Shown here: positions 20,670 to 32,643 of the stretch, one piece after another
How the letters are laid out: each line of letters opens with the position of its first letter
How positions within the stretch are numbered: the first letter of the stretch is position 1
NCBI GenBank assembly: GCA_900095095.1
Contig: FMBT01000420.1
Location: 62,001-126,000, forward strand
Direction of reading: 5' to 3'
DNA: 64,000 bases
Source of the DNA: Fragilariopsis cylindrus CCMP1102
Taxonomy: Eukaryota > Bacillariophyta > Bacillariophyceae > Bacillariales > Bacillariaceae
The notes under the pieces: model-generated
The model's input: the letters and a program-made list of their open reading frames with translations, nothing else
Told to the model about the DNA's origin: nothing
Databases searched by the model: none
Program-made: the position numbers and the translations under genes

Positions 20670-21925
20670 ATGAGAGTTAAACACTTAGAAGCATCATTGT
20701 CGTGCCTACAACGGGAATTTGACGACCCAAAAATTGATCTTGAGCAGTATCCAACTTGTCCTGAGCTAGCAGCATCTATTATGGACATGGCTATCAAACG
20801 CGGTGACATTGGGAATCCTGGACAAAGCTGTTTGGATCTTGGATGTGGTACGGGTATGTTAACGGTAGCCGCAGCTTTTGTCATAGAGGAGGGTGAATTT
20901 GTTTACGGAGTCGATTGCGATGATGATGCCCTAACGATAGCCCAGAGCAACGTCGAACATGTAGAACTTGAAGATTGTGTGAAATTCCTTCAAGCCAAGG
21001 TACGGATGAAAGAAGCGAATCTAGATGAGAATGTTGACAACAAAAATGTAGGAGGCCCTCACAAAAAGCGTGGGGGACGGAATGGTCGTGGTGGTGGTCG
21101 TGGTCGTGGTGGACGGGGTCGTGGCGGTGGTGCTCATAATGCGGCCTCCTCGACGAAGTCCCGGTTGATACACGATAAAGAAGATGGTGTTCCATTGGCA
21201 GATAAATGTGTTGAGTGAGTATAATAGCAACACAAGTATGTCACATATCAATGTTTTATCGTTATTATTATCGTACTAATGGATGTTCCCGTTGCTATTT
21301 TACTTATTCGATTCTGTTCACGAAATTCATCGAACGTCACAACATAATAAAATCTTATATAAATAATAACAACAACAATGACAATAGAACGGTCTTCACG
21401 AATCCACCCTTCGGAACGAAAAATAATGCGGGTATTGATGTACAATTTATGAGGACGGCTACAAGGTTAGCAAAACGAGCGGTCTAGTGAGTTATATTCC
21501 ATTTTGATTTCTATTTCTACCATATACCATGACTTTCTCTATTTTTCCAAATACTCAGTGGGATTTTATTCTTATAATTTTCATTACTATCTTTTATTCT
21601 TAAGTTCATTCCACAAGCGAAGCACAAGAGACTTTTTACTAAAAACAATCAGAGACGATTGGGGTTTTACAGAAAGTGAGGTGGTGGCTGAAATGAGTTT
21701 TGATATCCCAAATTCGTACAAATTCCATAAATCCAAGACGAAAGATATGAGGTAGATCTTATCCGTATATGCGTTGTTAACCGTAATGATGATGATAATG
21801 CTGTTGATGTTACGGTTGGTGATACTATTGAAGAGGGTTCCGGGTGTTGTAATGATGGCGTAAGTGGCGGCGAAAACATAAAGGAAAATCAAGAAGAAGA
21901 AGGGGGAACACCCAAAGAAATATGA
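20670..21925 (+). CDS. METTL5: METTL5-like 18S rRNA m6A methyltransferase with RGG insert
   Basis: METTL5 (with TRMT112) installs one N6-methyladenosine in 18S rRNA. Exon 1 (20670-21214) has FDDPKIDLEQYPTCPELAAS, as in METTL5, and SAM motif I, CLDLGCGTGMLTVAAAF, then GVDCDDDALTIAQSN. An Arg-Gly-rich RGG stretch (about residues 130-152), not usual in METTL5, precedes the donor GTGAGT. Exon 2 (21388-21486) carries the catalytic TNPPFGTKNNAGIDVQF. Exon 3 (from 21605) encodes FHKRSTRDFLLK and SFDIPNSYKFHKSK. Introns are 173 and 118 nt; both joins are in phase (phase 2). At about 21750 the expected VDLIRI lies one base out of frame; with that base restored the protein ends in an acidic tail at 21925. 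It follows the FTO and isochorismatase genes on the same strand. Confidence 0.8.
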
Positions 21926-22295
21926 CGATGTACCCCCAAGTAGGCCGAGCCACATACTGCTATAATCAGGAATATCCATACGACTATTTGTCTATAGATG
22001 ATGAAAATATACGTAATTTTTCTTCAAAAGATAAACTACAACTTACTTTATAGTATGTCCCCCCTCAAGAGAAATAGTCGCCACCGATTCCTACTTCTGT
22101 TGCAGCATTATTAGCCCCTTTTTGAACATTCGTGAACATCATTTCATCAATTATTTCTATTCGTCTTCCTCTCTCAATATCCCATCATATTATGCATTCA
22201 GAGAAGATTTACCACCCACCTTATATGTAATTAATGCAAGGATGTTTCCGAAGAGATTGTTAACTCGTCATCGTCATAATGGTTTATTCCAGTAT

Positions 22296-24414
22296 CTAAA
22301 GTTTTGTCTCGTCGTCATTGCATGTGGTACCTGCCTCGTCACTCCGCTGCGACGAATTACTTGACGATGATTTTTCGTCGCTTTTGTCTTCGTCGTCATC
22401 GTTTTGCTCATCATCTCCCACCCCTTCCTTCGCTTGAGTCGACGGGATCACTGTTACCTCTTCCACCGTGGGTGCACACTGCACTGCCTCAAACTTTTCC
22501 TCGCTAAAACCCTCGATTGATTTCCAGGGATCTTGCTGGGAAAGAACAGTAGACAAAGATGAGGAACGAGTCTTATTTCTCTGAATCCCGTGAGAAGTAT
22601 CACCTCCTTCATCTTGTGGGTGTCTATTTGTCGTAGTAGATGTTGATCTTCCGGGTAGTTTCTGGTTCAAGTTTCCATCACCAGTCAAGCGTCGGTTCGG
22701 TTCGTTGTCGTCGTTACCCCCATCACCATCACCAGCCGTTGCTTCATCCTGAATGTCGGTGTTCCTCTCAAACCAAGTACCCACCGCGGGAGACAACGAT
22801 AGTGAAGGTCCGCTGATCGTTAGTCTTTGCGCATATTCCTCGTTGAAAGGCACCCCAGCTCCACTTATAGCAGTCATTCTTAGCATTGCCTGTGTCTGTT
22901 CTAGAGACTGTGATTTACCAGACCAAGAATTTCGTCTATCCGCAAACATAGTTTCGCCGAGTTGCTGCTGCTGCTGCTGGAGCTGTGCTGTAGCTGTTGC
23001 TGTTGCTCATGCTGTTGCTGCTGTCGTTGCTGCTGTTGTAGCTGTAGCTGCTGTTGTAGCTGCTGTAGCTGCTGATCGTTCCCACTCAATAGAAGTGGGT
23101 CGAAATTATGATTGTGGAGGCGATGAAATCGATTAGCGTGTTGTCGACTTGTATTATTTGTATTAGAAACCAAACCAGCTCTATCGTTGGGCGCTACTGG
23201 GAATTGATGAGGTTGACGACCGGGATAGTTATCAATTGAAGTACCGAGCACATTAGCCATTAAATTACGTGGATTCCTCGTCAAGTTGTTCTCGAGATTA
23301 TCACCACCGCCGCTAAAGCCACCACCACTGTTCCCGGTACCAGCACTCACAAATGGTAAAAGATATTGATTCTCATACTGTTGACGAAGTTGAGACGAAT
23401 GCACTTCCATTGAATTAGTATAAGCAGCAATGTTGTTAACAGCAGTATCATTTTGATTCTGCTCTCGAATGATAGCATTAGTAAATTCCGATAGTTGCAT
23501 TCTGGTCGTATCTGATAGAGTGGGTATATCCATTGAATCGGAGAAGTTGCTAGAAGCATTAGAATGAATCGATGACTGGAAAAGACCTCCTATATCATGA
23601 GCATTTATGGACTGCTGCAAGTTATTGATAAATTGATTATTTTCGACCCGGGCTCCTCCGCCAATCTCTCGTTGTTGTCCTTGTCGTGGTGATGCGACTG
23701 TAGGTATTCCTATAGCGTAATCAATCCCTGTTTTTTTTGTAGTGGGTGCTGGGGCTTCTTTTAATTTAGCTGATTTTTCTATCTTTTCTTTCTTCTCCTT
23801 TGCTCGCCAAACCACCATTTCTTTAGCGTATCGTTCTTTGTCAACGGCAGCTATTGTCTCGTATGGAACCCTTTCTTGTGCGTCCAGAATTTTCCATTCC
23901 GTTGCGATGGTTCGTGCTAAATTTGCGAAGCCTACGCCTGTTGATTTTTTCTTTGAAGACCTTCGACGTGTCCTCTTTGATCCTTCTTCTTGTGCTTATT
24001 GTCACTACTGCTTGTACCTTCAGCTGCTAGCATAATAGCTTCTCTTCGGGCTTTGAAAAATAGATTGTAAGCCGACAAAGGACGCTTTGGCATATCTATA
24101 GGAAAGGAAAGGATGACGGGTGCAAGAAATTCAAGTAAGAAGGATGCAATAATATAACCTAAACATACTATACTCGACTAACGTTGGTAGACTACTTTAC
24201 CTGGTGGTTTCTTCCAAGGAATGAGAGGTGACTTTCTTTTTCGTTTCTTTTTTTCCGTGTCTATTGCTGTAACATCATCCTTAGTATGTACATCATTCTT
24301 TTGAACCTTTACGATCTCCTCTCTTCCTTCTGTATTATTATTTTCGGTGTGCATCGTCTTAATTTCGGTACCATTATCTCGCTGCATGTTTTTATTTTTG
24401 TTGTTAATATTCAT
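22296..24414 (-). CDS. HMG-box protein with split HMG box (two exons, frame-broken)
   Basis: The ATG is at 24414. Exon 1 (24414-24201) encodes a Lys/Asn/Glu-rich start ending KRKRKSPLIPWKKPPG. The donor is GTAAAG and the acceptor AG is at 24096-24097 (intron 105 nt). Exon 2 begins DMPKRPLSAYNLFFKARREA (HMG helix 1). After a Lys/Ser-rich insert of about 45 aa the second half follows: FANLARTIATEWKILDAQER and YETIAAVDKERYAKEMVVW (helices 2-3). Next is a long Asn/Gln-rich region ending in poly-Gln (22960-23080) and an acidic C terminus. One-base losses are needed at about 23970 (between the HMG halves) and about 23010 (start of the CAG run). It is likely a nuclear DNA-binding protein. The other HMG gene (28771-30888) has the same split architecture. 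Confidence 0.7.
22960..23080 (-). repeat. CAG/CAA poly-Gln tract
   Basis: Imperfect CAG/CAA repeat in the HMG-box gene, encoding Gln with Leu interruptions. The reading frame slips by one base at its 3' end, where the upstream frame reads Ser (AGC) and the downstream frame reads Gln. Confidence 0.85.
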
Positions 24415-25486
24415 TTTACATTATTGTTCCTATCCGCTTCTTTTTATTGTGTTCTCACAGGTTACATAAAAAGGAGATCAATTTTTCATTTATGAAACCT
24501 GGGCCTCGGTCGATTGAAATATTATACTAGTCACCGCCGATGTGATGTTGGTTGCCATTCCCGCTTCTCGTTGGGGCTCGAATTCATATAAAGATCGCCT
24601 CGCTCCCACCAGGTTAATCAAAGCAAAAGGGGTGAAGGCAGTGGTACTGGTGCTTGTATGAATGGCGTAACCTAATGGCGTATCGGATCTTCATCTTTGT
24701 GATTGCGTTCTAGGTTTTTGTGAAGTATTCAATTTCGACTTCACGTAGTGGTAATAGTACGCGCGATGAGATACTGTTATGTTTCTTTGATACCAGTTTC
24801 AGAACTTGAGACTCAATTCTTCAAGATTGAAGGAGATATTTGTTTAACGATAAACACTGACTTCTAAAGCGGGGTAGGCCAGGGCTTATATTAATGTTAA
24901 CTAATTCGAGACATTGTAACATTATTTAAACCAAATTATCAAATTAAAAAAACAACTCCGAATAGTTTTAATATGCTTCTTTTTTTAAATATCATAATGA
25001 TGCGCTAAAGAATGTTGAAAGTACGACTGACTTCTAAAGTGGGGTAAGGCTTATATTAATGTTGTCTAATCAGCCAAGAGACATTGTAACATTATTTAAC
25101 CCCGGATTACAGGTACGACTAACTATAACATGTGCACAATAAGGTGCACAAAAATAACAAGCGAATATGCAAATTACTGTACTATGCTGTACTCAAGCCT
25201 CGTACAATTGTACTTGTTCTAGTAGATCATAGTTCAAGTTTCTTAAACAATTGGCCACAATCTAACTGCTAGAAGAATCAGTATTACATTAGTTAAGAGA
25301 CTACGATATTGATTTAGTATTAAATTGTTTCGTTATTATGATAATAATATATTATAGTAGTACTTAGTACTGCAGTAGTATTAGTTGAGTATAGTGGTTA
25401 ATTAACAAGTCCCTTGGTCGCATATACCTTTCCCCACCCTCAAACTCAAACTCAAATTGATGTCACAAATTTTGTAGAACATTTGC
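24415..25486. other. Intergenic region with a diverged direct repeat
   Basis: About 1.07 kb. It carries a 70-75-nt direct repeat at 24860-24930 and 25029-25105 (shared words TGACTTCTAAAG-GGGGTA, GCTTATATTAATGTT and AGACATTGTAACATTATTTAA). No ORF is supported. Confidence 0.5.
24860..25105. repeat. Pair of about 75-nt direct repeats
   Basis: The two copies (24860-24930, 25029-25105) differ by small indels and substitutions and are separated by about 100 nt of AT-rich DNA. There are no flanking target duplications or inverted ends, so the origin is unknown. Confidence 0.6.
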
Positions 25487-27356
25487 TTAGCAAGAACCAC
25501 ACGTTTTGGGACACCATTCCGACAAATTTTCATTCCTCCACGTTTTGGAACATCTACGTCGTTTCTTCTTTGAGACCCAATTGCAGGTCTTGGACTTTTT
25601 GTTTTTATATGTCAGGTTTCGATTTTTGACTTTAGAACAAGAAACAGAATTAGTGACATTAATCTTAATTTTAGCGTCCCTACCAGCAATCGAAACTAGT
25701 TTCACATTAACATTGAAGGATGAATTGTCAAAATTCTTTATGGTGTATGATGTATTATCATTAGTTGATAATTTTGATACTTTCCAAGATTGGCCATATT
25801 CGTTTGGGCCACCGGTCTTTCGGATAATAGTTACCTTGTTGGCATCCTCAACAGTTCCTGAATTCATACCTGCCTTACGATTAAATCCAATGTAGTAATC
25901 GTCTGCTGAATTTTGCTGCTTCAATCGTAAACTGATAAGATTATTAGTAGAGCCGTTCCTACCAAATTGATAATCATCGACACCATTCATGACGAAGCTT
26001 TTAGAATTGGCCCAATTTTTTGCTAATATCTGGGTCAAAGGATCTACAGACTTCGATTGTTTTGTGTACCATCCAAGCTCGTAGCTTTTTGCTGCGTTGA
26101 AGCACATTTTAGGTGCATCATCTACGTCATATGAATATCCCTGGATTACAAAATTATAATAATATGAGGTGAGTTGTAAGAAAGGGAGAGAGAAAAAAGG
26201 AGGAATTTCACGGTTAGAAATGATGTAGAGCTTTTGGAAAGAACTTGCTCTTGTGTAAGATTTGCTTGATGGCATATTCGCTAATTATTATCATCATCGT
26301 CGTCGTCATGATTGTCATTCATTTTCTTACCATCATACCGGATTGATCACCATAAGTGATAAAACCTTCTCCAGAATGCGCAAGACCAAGATTATGCCCA
26401 ACCTCGTGAACTTGTGTACTAATACTCGAACACCAGTTATCATTGTAATAGGAATCCAAGCGATTAACGTAAGCATATGCGAGCCAGTCCCCGGTCCCGG
26501 GAGGGATACAAAACAAAATAAGATCAAATTGAGTTAAATCACCGTAGAGTTCAGCAGCCTTTGCCTTGGCATTGGTTTCAAATGTTTGTTTGTTTCCATT
26601 TACCGGATTCGAATTGATCTTGACGTCCACAACACCACCACTAATGCTGCGTCCGGTTTGGGTCTTCCCTTGATATGGTTCAATCTTGAGTTGCCCATGA
26701 GAACATGCATCGTATTGTGACTTAAGACAAAGTTTGTCCTCAAAGACGTCGGCTCGCATTTTTTGTATACTGGCAGTGGGTTCAGTTCCATCCTTTGCGA
26801 TGACTCGAACAACTAGGGTTCTCAACCTACCAGATGGAGTTGCCAAGTTGCGATGTTGTTGTTGTCGTCGTTGTCGTTGTCCTCTACGATCGTTGATTTC
26901 ATCTTTGGAAAGTTCGTGAACTTCTACGGATGCTGTAGATGGGACAATAATTTTTTCCGTTCCTTCGATGGTACCCTCACTTATAAACAACGTGCTACGA
27001 CCAGATTTGGCTCCATGACTTTGTAAGAACTTTTCGTCGATTCCTTCAATCTCGACTGTATCGACACCGAGATTCTTTGCTTGTGCTGGACTGAATTCGC
27101 ACGACCATTTCTCTTCGGTACGACTGCTGTGGAAGTCGGTTTTTTGATGATCATGATCATGGTCGTGATGCTTAACTTCACCACCCGAAGAATCTGCTTC
27201 TTCAATGGGCAGATATTGTATGTCTTTTAAGAAAAGAGTACATTCTGTCTTCGAAAGGTGAAGTTGGCGTCGTCCTCGAAGAGTAGAAGTTGAAAATGAT
27301 GGGGTCGGCATTTGGGCAATGACGGCGCCGAATAGAATAGTAATATATAACTTCAT
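25487..27356 (-). CDS. Secreted M11 (gametolysin-type) zinc metalloprotease with C-terminal ShKT-like module
   Basis: Two exons: 27356-26331 and 26140-25487, intron 190 nt (GTAAGA...AG, phase 0), giving about 559 aa. A signal peptide (MKLYITILFGAVIAQ) and a propeptide with a His/Asp run lead to the protease domain. The zinc site is VHEVGHNLGLAHSGE (HExxHxxGxxH), followed by the Met-turn DQSGMMGYSYD, which is split by the intron exactly after MM. GYSYDVDDAPKMCFNA and SYELGWY are typical M11 features. Gametolysins digest Hyp-rich cell-wall glycoproteins; diatom members are secreted and their substrates unknown. The last 50 aa have a six-Cys ShKT-like pattern ending RC...WCPKTCGSC. All catalytic residues are present. 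Confidence 0.85.
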
Positions 27357-28770
27357 TGTCAGGTTGTTTTTGCTGTTGCTGTTGCTGTTGTCTGTTCGAA
27401 TATCGTTCTAGTTTTATCTAATGTCGTTCTAGTTTTATGAACTATAGCGTTTGTTTGTTTGTTTTAAAAAAGTGGTTTATATTGTGAGAGAGAAACATTG
27501 TGGCCTGTTGTGGTTACTGTTAAAGGGCGACGACTGTTACAGCGCAGAAATGAGGGCAGGATATCAACTATCATTTAGATTGATGTGTAGGTGCGTGCGT
27601 ATAATAGTACAGTAGATTTGAGGTTTTAATTGGAGTAGTAACACTTATATACCGTGTTGTATCGTGTTTGGTCGGGTTTTTTCTACGACGAGACATATTT
27701 GAATGAAAGTGTGAAAACCGTGAAAATAAAGAACACGGTTGATAGCTACAACTACTGTATCAGCTAATAACAAGCAGCGTGAGAGGAGCAGGAAGAAACG
27801 TATTTTTTCAGATCATTATTTTAGCAGAAAAACAAACCCATTTAACATTTTTTTACGATCAAGCAAGGCCACAAAGAAAAAGAAAAAATGTAAATGATGT
27901 GACGAAAACTTTTCATGATTCCGTATTCCGTATTCCATAACCTCAAAGTAAATGTCAAGATACGGTATACAATAATGTACTACCATAGCGTGTGTACCCT
28001 CGAATCAAAAGTAACAGCCACGTGACACGACAATTCTGCATGCCTGATCATTAATTAAAAAATAGAACTTTTAAGCGCTCACGTACCTTTGCAAATTTGA
28101 GCCTAGTAGTATCAAAAAATAATCTATTTCAAAAGAGAACATACTAAGTACTATCAAGTTCAATTCCCACATACTGACGCACTTAGGGGATTGCATTAAG
28201 TAATATATTTTGAACAAATTACATACTATGATTTGATACGCTTAAAAACGCGCCACAAAAGCTGTTATAAATTACAGTGTATTGAATGTTTGAAAAATGA
28301 AAATAGCCTTGCCTCAAAGCTTATCACGATACTTCAACACTCGCTTTTTGAAAAAGAACCACAAACAACACGAAATTAGTATTTGGCTTATTTCAAAGCA
28401 CATCATATTGCCCATTCCCCATCTCACAGATAGATTTTTTTTGACCACTTTTTTGCCCGTTGACCTAATAATAACAACACAACGCCAAAACTAAACAAAC
28501 GTAGTATTATTGTTGTAACTACTAGAAACATATACGTCCAAGTAAGTTGAGCTTAGCTCTCTCTTTATCTCTCTACTAAGTTATTTGAAATACAAGTATT
28601 AAAACAAATCCTGCGTAGTAAATTGTGTACAAAGTAGTACATAAGTCGGTACACGATTAAACTTATTTTCATTAACTCTCTAAAACAAACATAATACAAA
28701 CTCAATGAATACTTAACACTCACACGTACATACTTGTAAATAATGATGTGCTAATAACAGGAAACAGACA
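27357..28770. promoter_or_regulatory. Divergent intergenic region between protease and HMG gene
   Basis: About 1.4 kb between the leftward protease gene and the rightward HMG-box gene, so both promoters must lie here. CA/CT-rich stretches occur before 28771. A 65-codon frame at 28297-28494 is not credible. No specific element was recognised. Confidence 0.35.
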
Positions 28771-28923
28771 ATGATGGAGTTCTCACGAGGTAATGGTAAT
28801 AAATCGAATGACGATGAATGGGTGACGAAAATGTCTGGGTCGATGACCAATCAATCTGATCAAGAACTGTTACGAAGATTGAGAGCTAATGGTGGCGGTG
28901 GCACACCAGGCGGTATGATGCAA

Positions 28924-28955
<32 letters not shown>

Positions 28956-30888
28956 ACGCCAATCTGGATCACAACAAAATGGTGGCGGCAATACCAACAA
29001 CGGTGCTGGTGGTGATCCAAGCGCGGAAGAAGAACTTCTCTTGCAACTACTTTATACCAGACGTCGTCGCCAACAACAAATGCAAGATCAAGGAATGGCG
29101 ATGAATGGTCCTGGTGGTGGTGGTGGTGGATCTGGATCCGCTGGCGAGGATTTTTCAGAAGCTGAACAACTTCAGAAACTTCGTGAACAACAACAAGAAC
29201 AAGCTGCGACTGTTGTTAGTAGACGCAATTCATTATCAGGTGCCGCAGAACGAAGAGCTTCTATGCTTAGTTCGTTTTCGGAAAACTCTGGGCCTGGAAC
29301 CACGGGAGGAGGTGGTGGTCCTGGTGGTGGTGGTGGTGGTGGTGGTTCTAATAATATGAATAACACGAATCAATCAAACAACATGTATGGTTCTCGTTCA
29401 CCGTCTCGTGGAACAGGATCGATCTCTCCCTTTAATGCTAACATGGACAATAATCCTAACAACATGCGTCGTCCTTCCGGTATGGGTGTGATGGGTGGTA
29501 ACATGTTCGGTGCTATGAATGGGATGAACATGGGCATGAATATGGGTATGAACCAAATGGGGAACATGCATGGTATGAACATGAATGGGATGGGGAATAT
29601 GATGGATCCCTTCCACCAACAACAACAACAACAACACCAAGATGGATTTGGTGGACAGATGGGACAACAAGGGGGTAATCAATACCTCGACCCACAACGT
29701 GTAGATTTATCATCATCACGCCTCATGGCCTTGCAACGACAACAGCAAGAAGCAGGTGGTATGATGATGCCATCTGGACTATTCTCACAGATGAATGGTG
29801 CACATCCGTCCAATGTTGGTTCTAATTTCATGATGGACCGTGATCGGATGATGGATTTGAACTTGTATGGTCATACTCGGGAACAGCTTGCACAAGCTCA
29901 GGCCCATACTGAAAAGCTATTGCTTCGAGAACAATTGCAACATCGTCAGCTTCAACAGAATCAGATGCAACGTGGAGGAGGGGCCGGTAGTACCGGTAAG
30001 AAGAAACGTGCACCCGCTCGAAAGAAGGCTCCCACGAATAAACCCCGTAGACCACTCAGTGCGTACAATCTATTCTTTTCGGAAGAACGGGAACGCATCC
30101 TCAAGGAGATCGATGAAAAGGCAAAACTTGAAAAGGGAGACGATCCCAAGAAGGAAGGTGAAGAAGATCCCAAGAAGGAAGATGGCGATGACGACAAGAA
30201 AAAGGATGACGACGAAAAAGATGATGGTGATGACAAAAAGAAAGATGATGATGGTGATGACAAAAAGAAAGATGATGATGGGGATGACAAAAAGAAAGAC
30301 GATGATGTTGATATCAAAAAAGAAGAGGAATCAACCGATAAAAAAGATGAATCATCAGAAACACCAAAAGCAGGAGATGACGACGGCAAGAAACGTGAAA
30401 TTCCCAAGGCATTCCTACGACCCCTCCTTCCTGTACAACGGAAACGAAGAGCTCATCGTAAGACACATGGGAAGATCAGTTTTCGATTGTTGGCACAAAT
30501 GGTTGGTGCTCGATGGAAGGCTCTTCCTGACGATGATAGGAAGTATTATCAAGATCTTGCCAAGGAAGATTCTCTCAGACAAAAGGAGGCAATGAAGGAA
30601 TACTACCGTATGGAACAACGTCAACAAACAGAAATTACAGTTCCGACATCCATCAGTGACATCAACAAACCCATTATCAATAACGTTGGAATGGGTGGTG
30701 GTGGGGAGGGTGATTCATCATTGATGAAAGTTGATCCAGAACCTGTCATCAATACGGGTGGAACCAACATCGACGACGACGAAAAGAAAAACACCATGGA
30801 TATGGACGTTGGAGAAAGCACAAGTAAGAATATCGACGACGATGATGATGATGTAACCAAGAATGTCCAAGATAAATACGAAGTTTAA
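28771..30888 (+). CDS. HMG-box protein with box split by a charged insert
   Basis: 705 aa, single exon, no frame break. The first 420 residues are low complexity: Gln, Gly and Met/Asn runs plus a basic KKKRAPARKKAP patch that could be a nuclear signal. HMG helix 1, KPRRPLSAYNLFFSEERERI, starts at about residue 423. Then about 120 charged residues intervene, including DDDGDDKKK repeated from 27-nt units, before the second half: GKISFRLLAQMVGARWKALP and DDRKYYQDLAKEDSLRQKEA (about residues 567-612). The C terminus is acidic. HMG boxes bend DNA; this is probably a chromatin or transcription factor. Its relation to the gene at 22296-24414 is architectural only; the flanking low-complexity sequences differ. 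Confidence 0.8.
30225..30306 (+). repeat. 27-nt coding minisatellite
   Basis: About three near-identical 27-nt units encode DDDGDDKKK within the insert that separates the two halves of the HMG box; units differ by single bases. Confidence 0.85.
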
Positions 30889-31337
30889 GAAGTCATGCTG
30901 CAACCGTGCCACTTTACCTACTTACTTACACTAACAAAAAAACAATGAAAGGGAGGGGACGACTGAAAGTCTTTGATTATTTGAATCATCGTGATACCAT
31001 CGTATCCTCAAGTTCGAATTTAAGAATTCATTATTTGATCGTCATAAATACTATGCAAAGAACTTTATTAAAACTAAATATATTCAAAGAAAATTATATC
31101 ACTAGCAATTTTTATCATCATGATCAATTTTGTTCCCTCTTTCAATTTCATTAATTTTACTGTCACTTTTCTAATTATTTCTCCAAGAAATCATTGATTT
31201 GATGGATAGGACTAAGTTGTTGACTTGCTAGCCTTTCTTAGGTTCTAGTAAAGGAGGAGCAGCAGCAGCTACTACAAAATAAGCAATAAGTTATGATAGC
31301 TACACTATGACGAACTTACTACCGCTCTACATGCTGC
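30889..31337. other. Convergent intergenic region
   Basis: About 450 nt between the 3' ends of the HMG gene and the EEP gene. AT-rich; a frame at 30906-31154 has no motif. It should carry two polyadenylation regions. Confidence 0.4.
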
Positions 31338-32643
31338 TCATGACCATTCGATCCGTATTTCTGCTGCGAGACCAAAATGATCGCTGGGAAAGTGTTCTGT
31401 CGACTGCCCAATGGGCTCATTGGCAATGAGCAGAAAGGAGGGTACCGTCACGCGTAGTTCCCCATCTCTATCATCAGTTTTGTCGTTTGTCGCGTTGCAG
31501 TGATAATAAATACGATCGTATCGTCTTTGATAAGCCCGCGTGTTGCTTCCGTAGTAGAGATTCTGCCAGACAGCAGTCTGGTGGTGGTTTGTGCCGTTTG
31601 CTATCGTTCTTGCGGTGGTATCCCAAGAAAATCGAGTGTGCGGATCCGCTCCGGCTGCCTTCCAGGCATCGACCAGCTGCAAGGAATCCTCCACGACACG
31701 GTCCTCCTCATCTCTCATGTTGGTGTCACCAGCCAGAATCACCACCACCTCCTCCTCCTGCGTCTGCTGGGAGGCAAGCTGCAACAATTCCTCGAGCTGA
31801 TCCTGACGAGTAAACGAGCCCTGCTGGAAGGGTTCCAAGTGCATCGAGGCGATCCAGATCTCGAGTCGACGTCGACTGCCAGCTGCACTCGTGAAGGACA
31901 AACGGGCCGCGACAGCCGGTAGGTTGACGGCCGAAACGGCCTCGACATGGGCGGCCCAATCCTTGCGGACCCACAACGCCACGTACCCCGCGTGCGATGC
32001 TGTTGTTTGCGGGATGATACTAGATGTTGCTGGATAGTAATACTGCTGGTAGTCCACTAGAAAGGTGTCGACCCACAGTGATGAGGGACATTCTTGGAGG
32101 GCGATAATGTCTGGGTTTGTGCAAAGGAGCGTTTGGCGAAGATAGTCCAGTGCCAGCTGAGGATTCGCGACCCAGCTGTCGGGAGCCTTTCCCGAAGGCA
32201 CGAGTTGAGCATATTCATCGTAACAATCTTAATGCTTGTCGGTTCGGTCATGCTGCTGCTGGTGTGGTTGATATCATCATCATTTTGGATATTGCAATCA
32301 TACCGGTACACATTCTTGTTGTGCTGAAAATAAGAGACGACGATTCTACCATAACAAGTCACGGCGATAGCCGCCACGACGGACGAAAGAAGCAAGATGG
32401 AGTAGTAGTGTGAGCATCTCGTTCTTCTTCTCGGTCCGAATGATTATGAGTACTGCCACCCCCAGTTCTGTTTTCTGAACTGACAGGAGCTGGGTTCTCG
32501 CCACGAGTAATAGTACTACTAGTACTCTCGGTGGTGGTAGCAGTTGGACTCGTCGACCGATATCTTTCCCTCATCTTGATGTATAGCCATGAAATAGTGT
32601 ATTGGAGATGTAAGCGTAAAAAACGAAGAAAAAGAATCTGCAT
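31338..32643 (-). CDS. Membrane-anchored endonuclease/exonuclease/phosphatase, TDP2-like (frame-broken)
   Basis: The main frame (32201-31338) holds most of an EEP fold: PDIIALQECPSSLW (metal Glu), WIASMHLEPFQQGSF, VVILAGDTNMRDEEDRVV (the GDTNxRDxE motif that marks TDP2), YDRIYYHC and EHFPSDHFGLAAEI (terminal SDH). The upstream piece in the next frame has a hydrophobic helix ILLLSSVVAAIAVTCYG and the first EEP strand IKIVTMNMLNS. A third frame supplies the ATG at 32643 and a Ser/Thr-rich N terminus. Joins need one base restored at about 32203-32215 and near 32395. TDP2 releases 5'-tyrosyl DNA from trapped topoisomerase II, but a membrane anchor is unusual, so another phosphodiesterase role is possible. 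GC content is higher than that of the neighbours. Confidence 0.65.

Noticed and set aside
28297-28494. 65-codon plus-strand ORF
   Set aside because: Short, no motif, lies in a promoter region.
29961-30407. Ser/Phe-rich minus-strand ORF of 148 codons
   Set aside because: Exact antisense of the Asp/Lys-rich HMG insert; composition explained by that.
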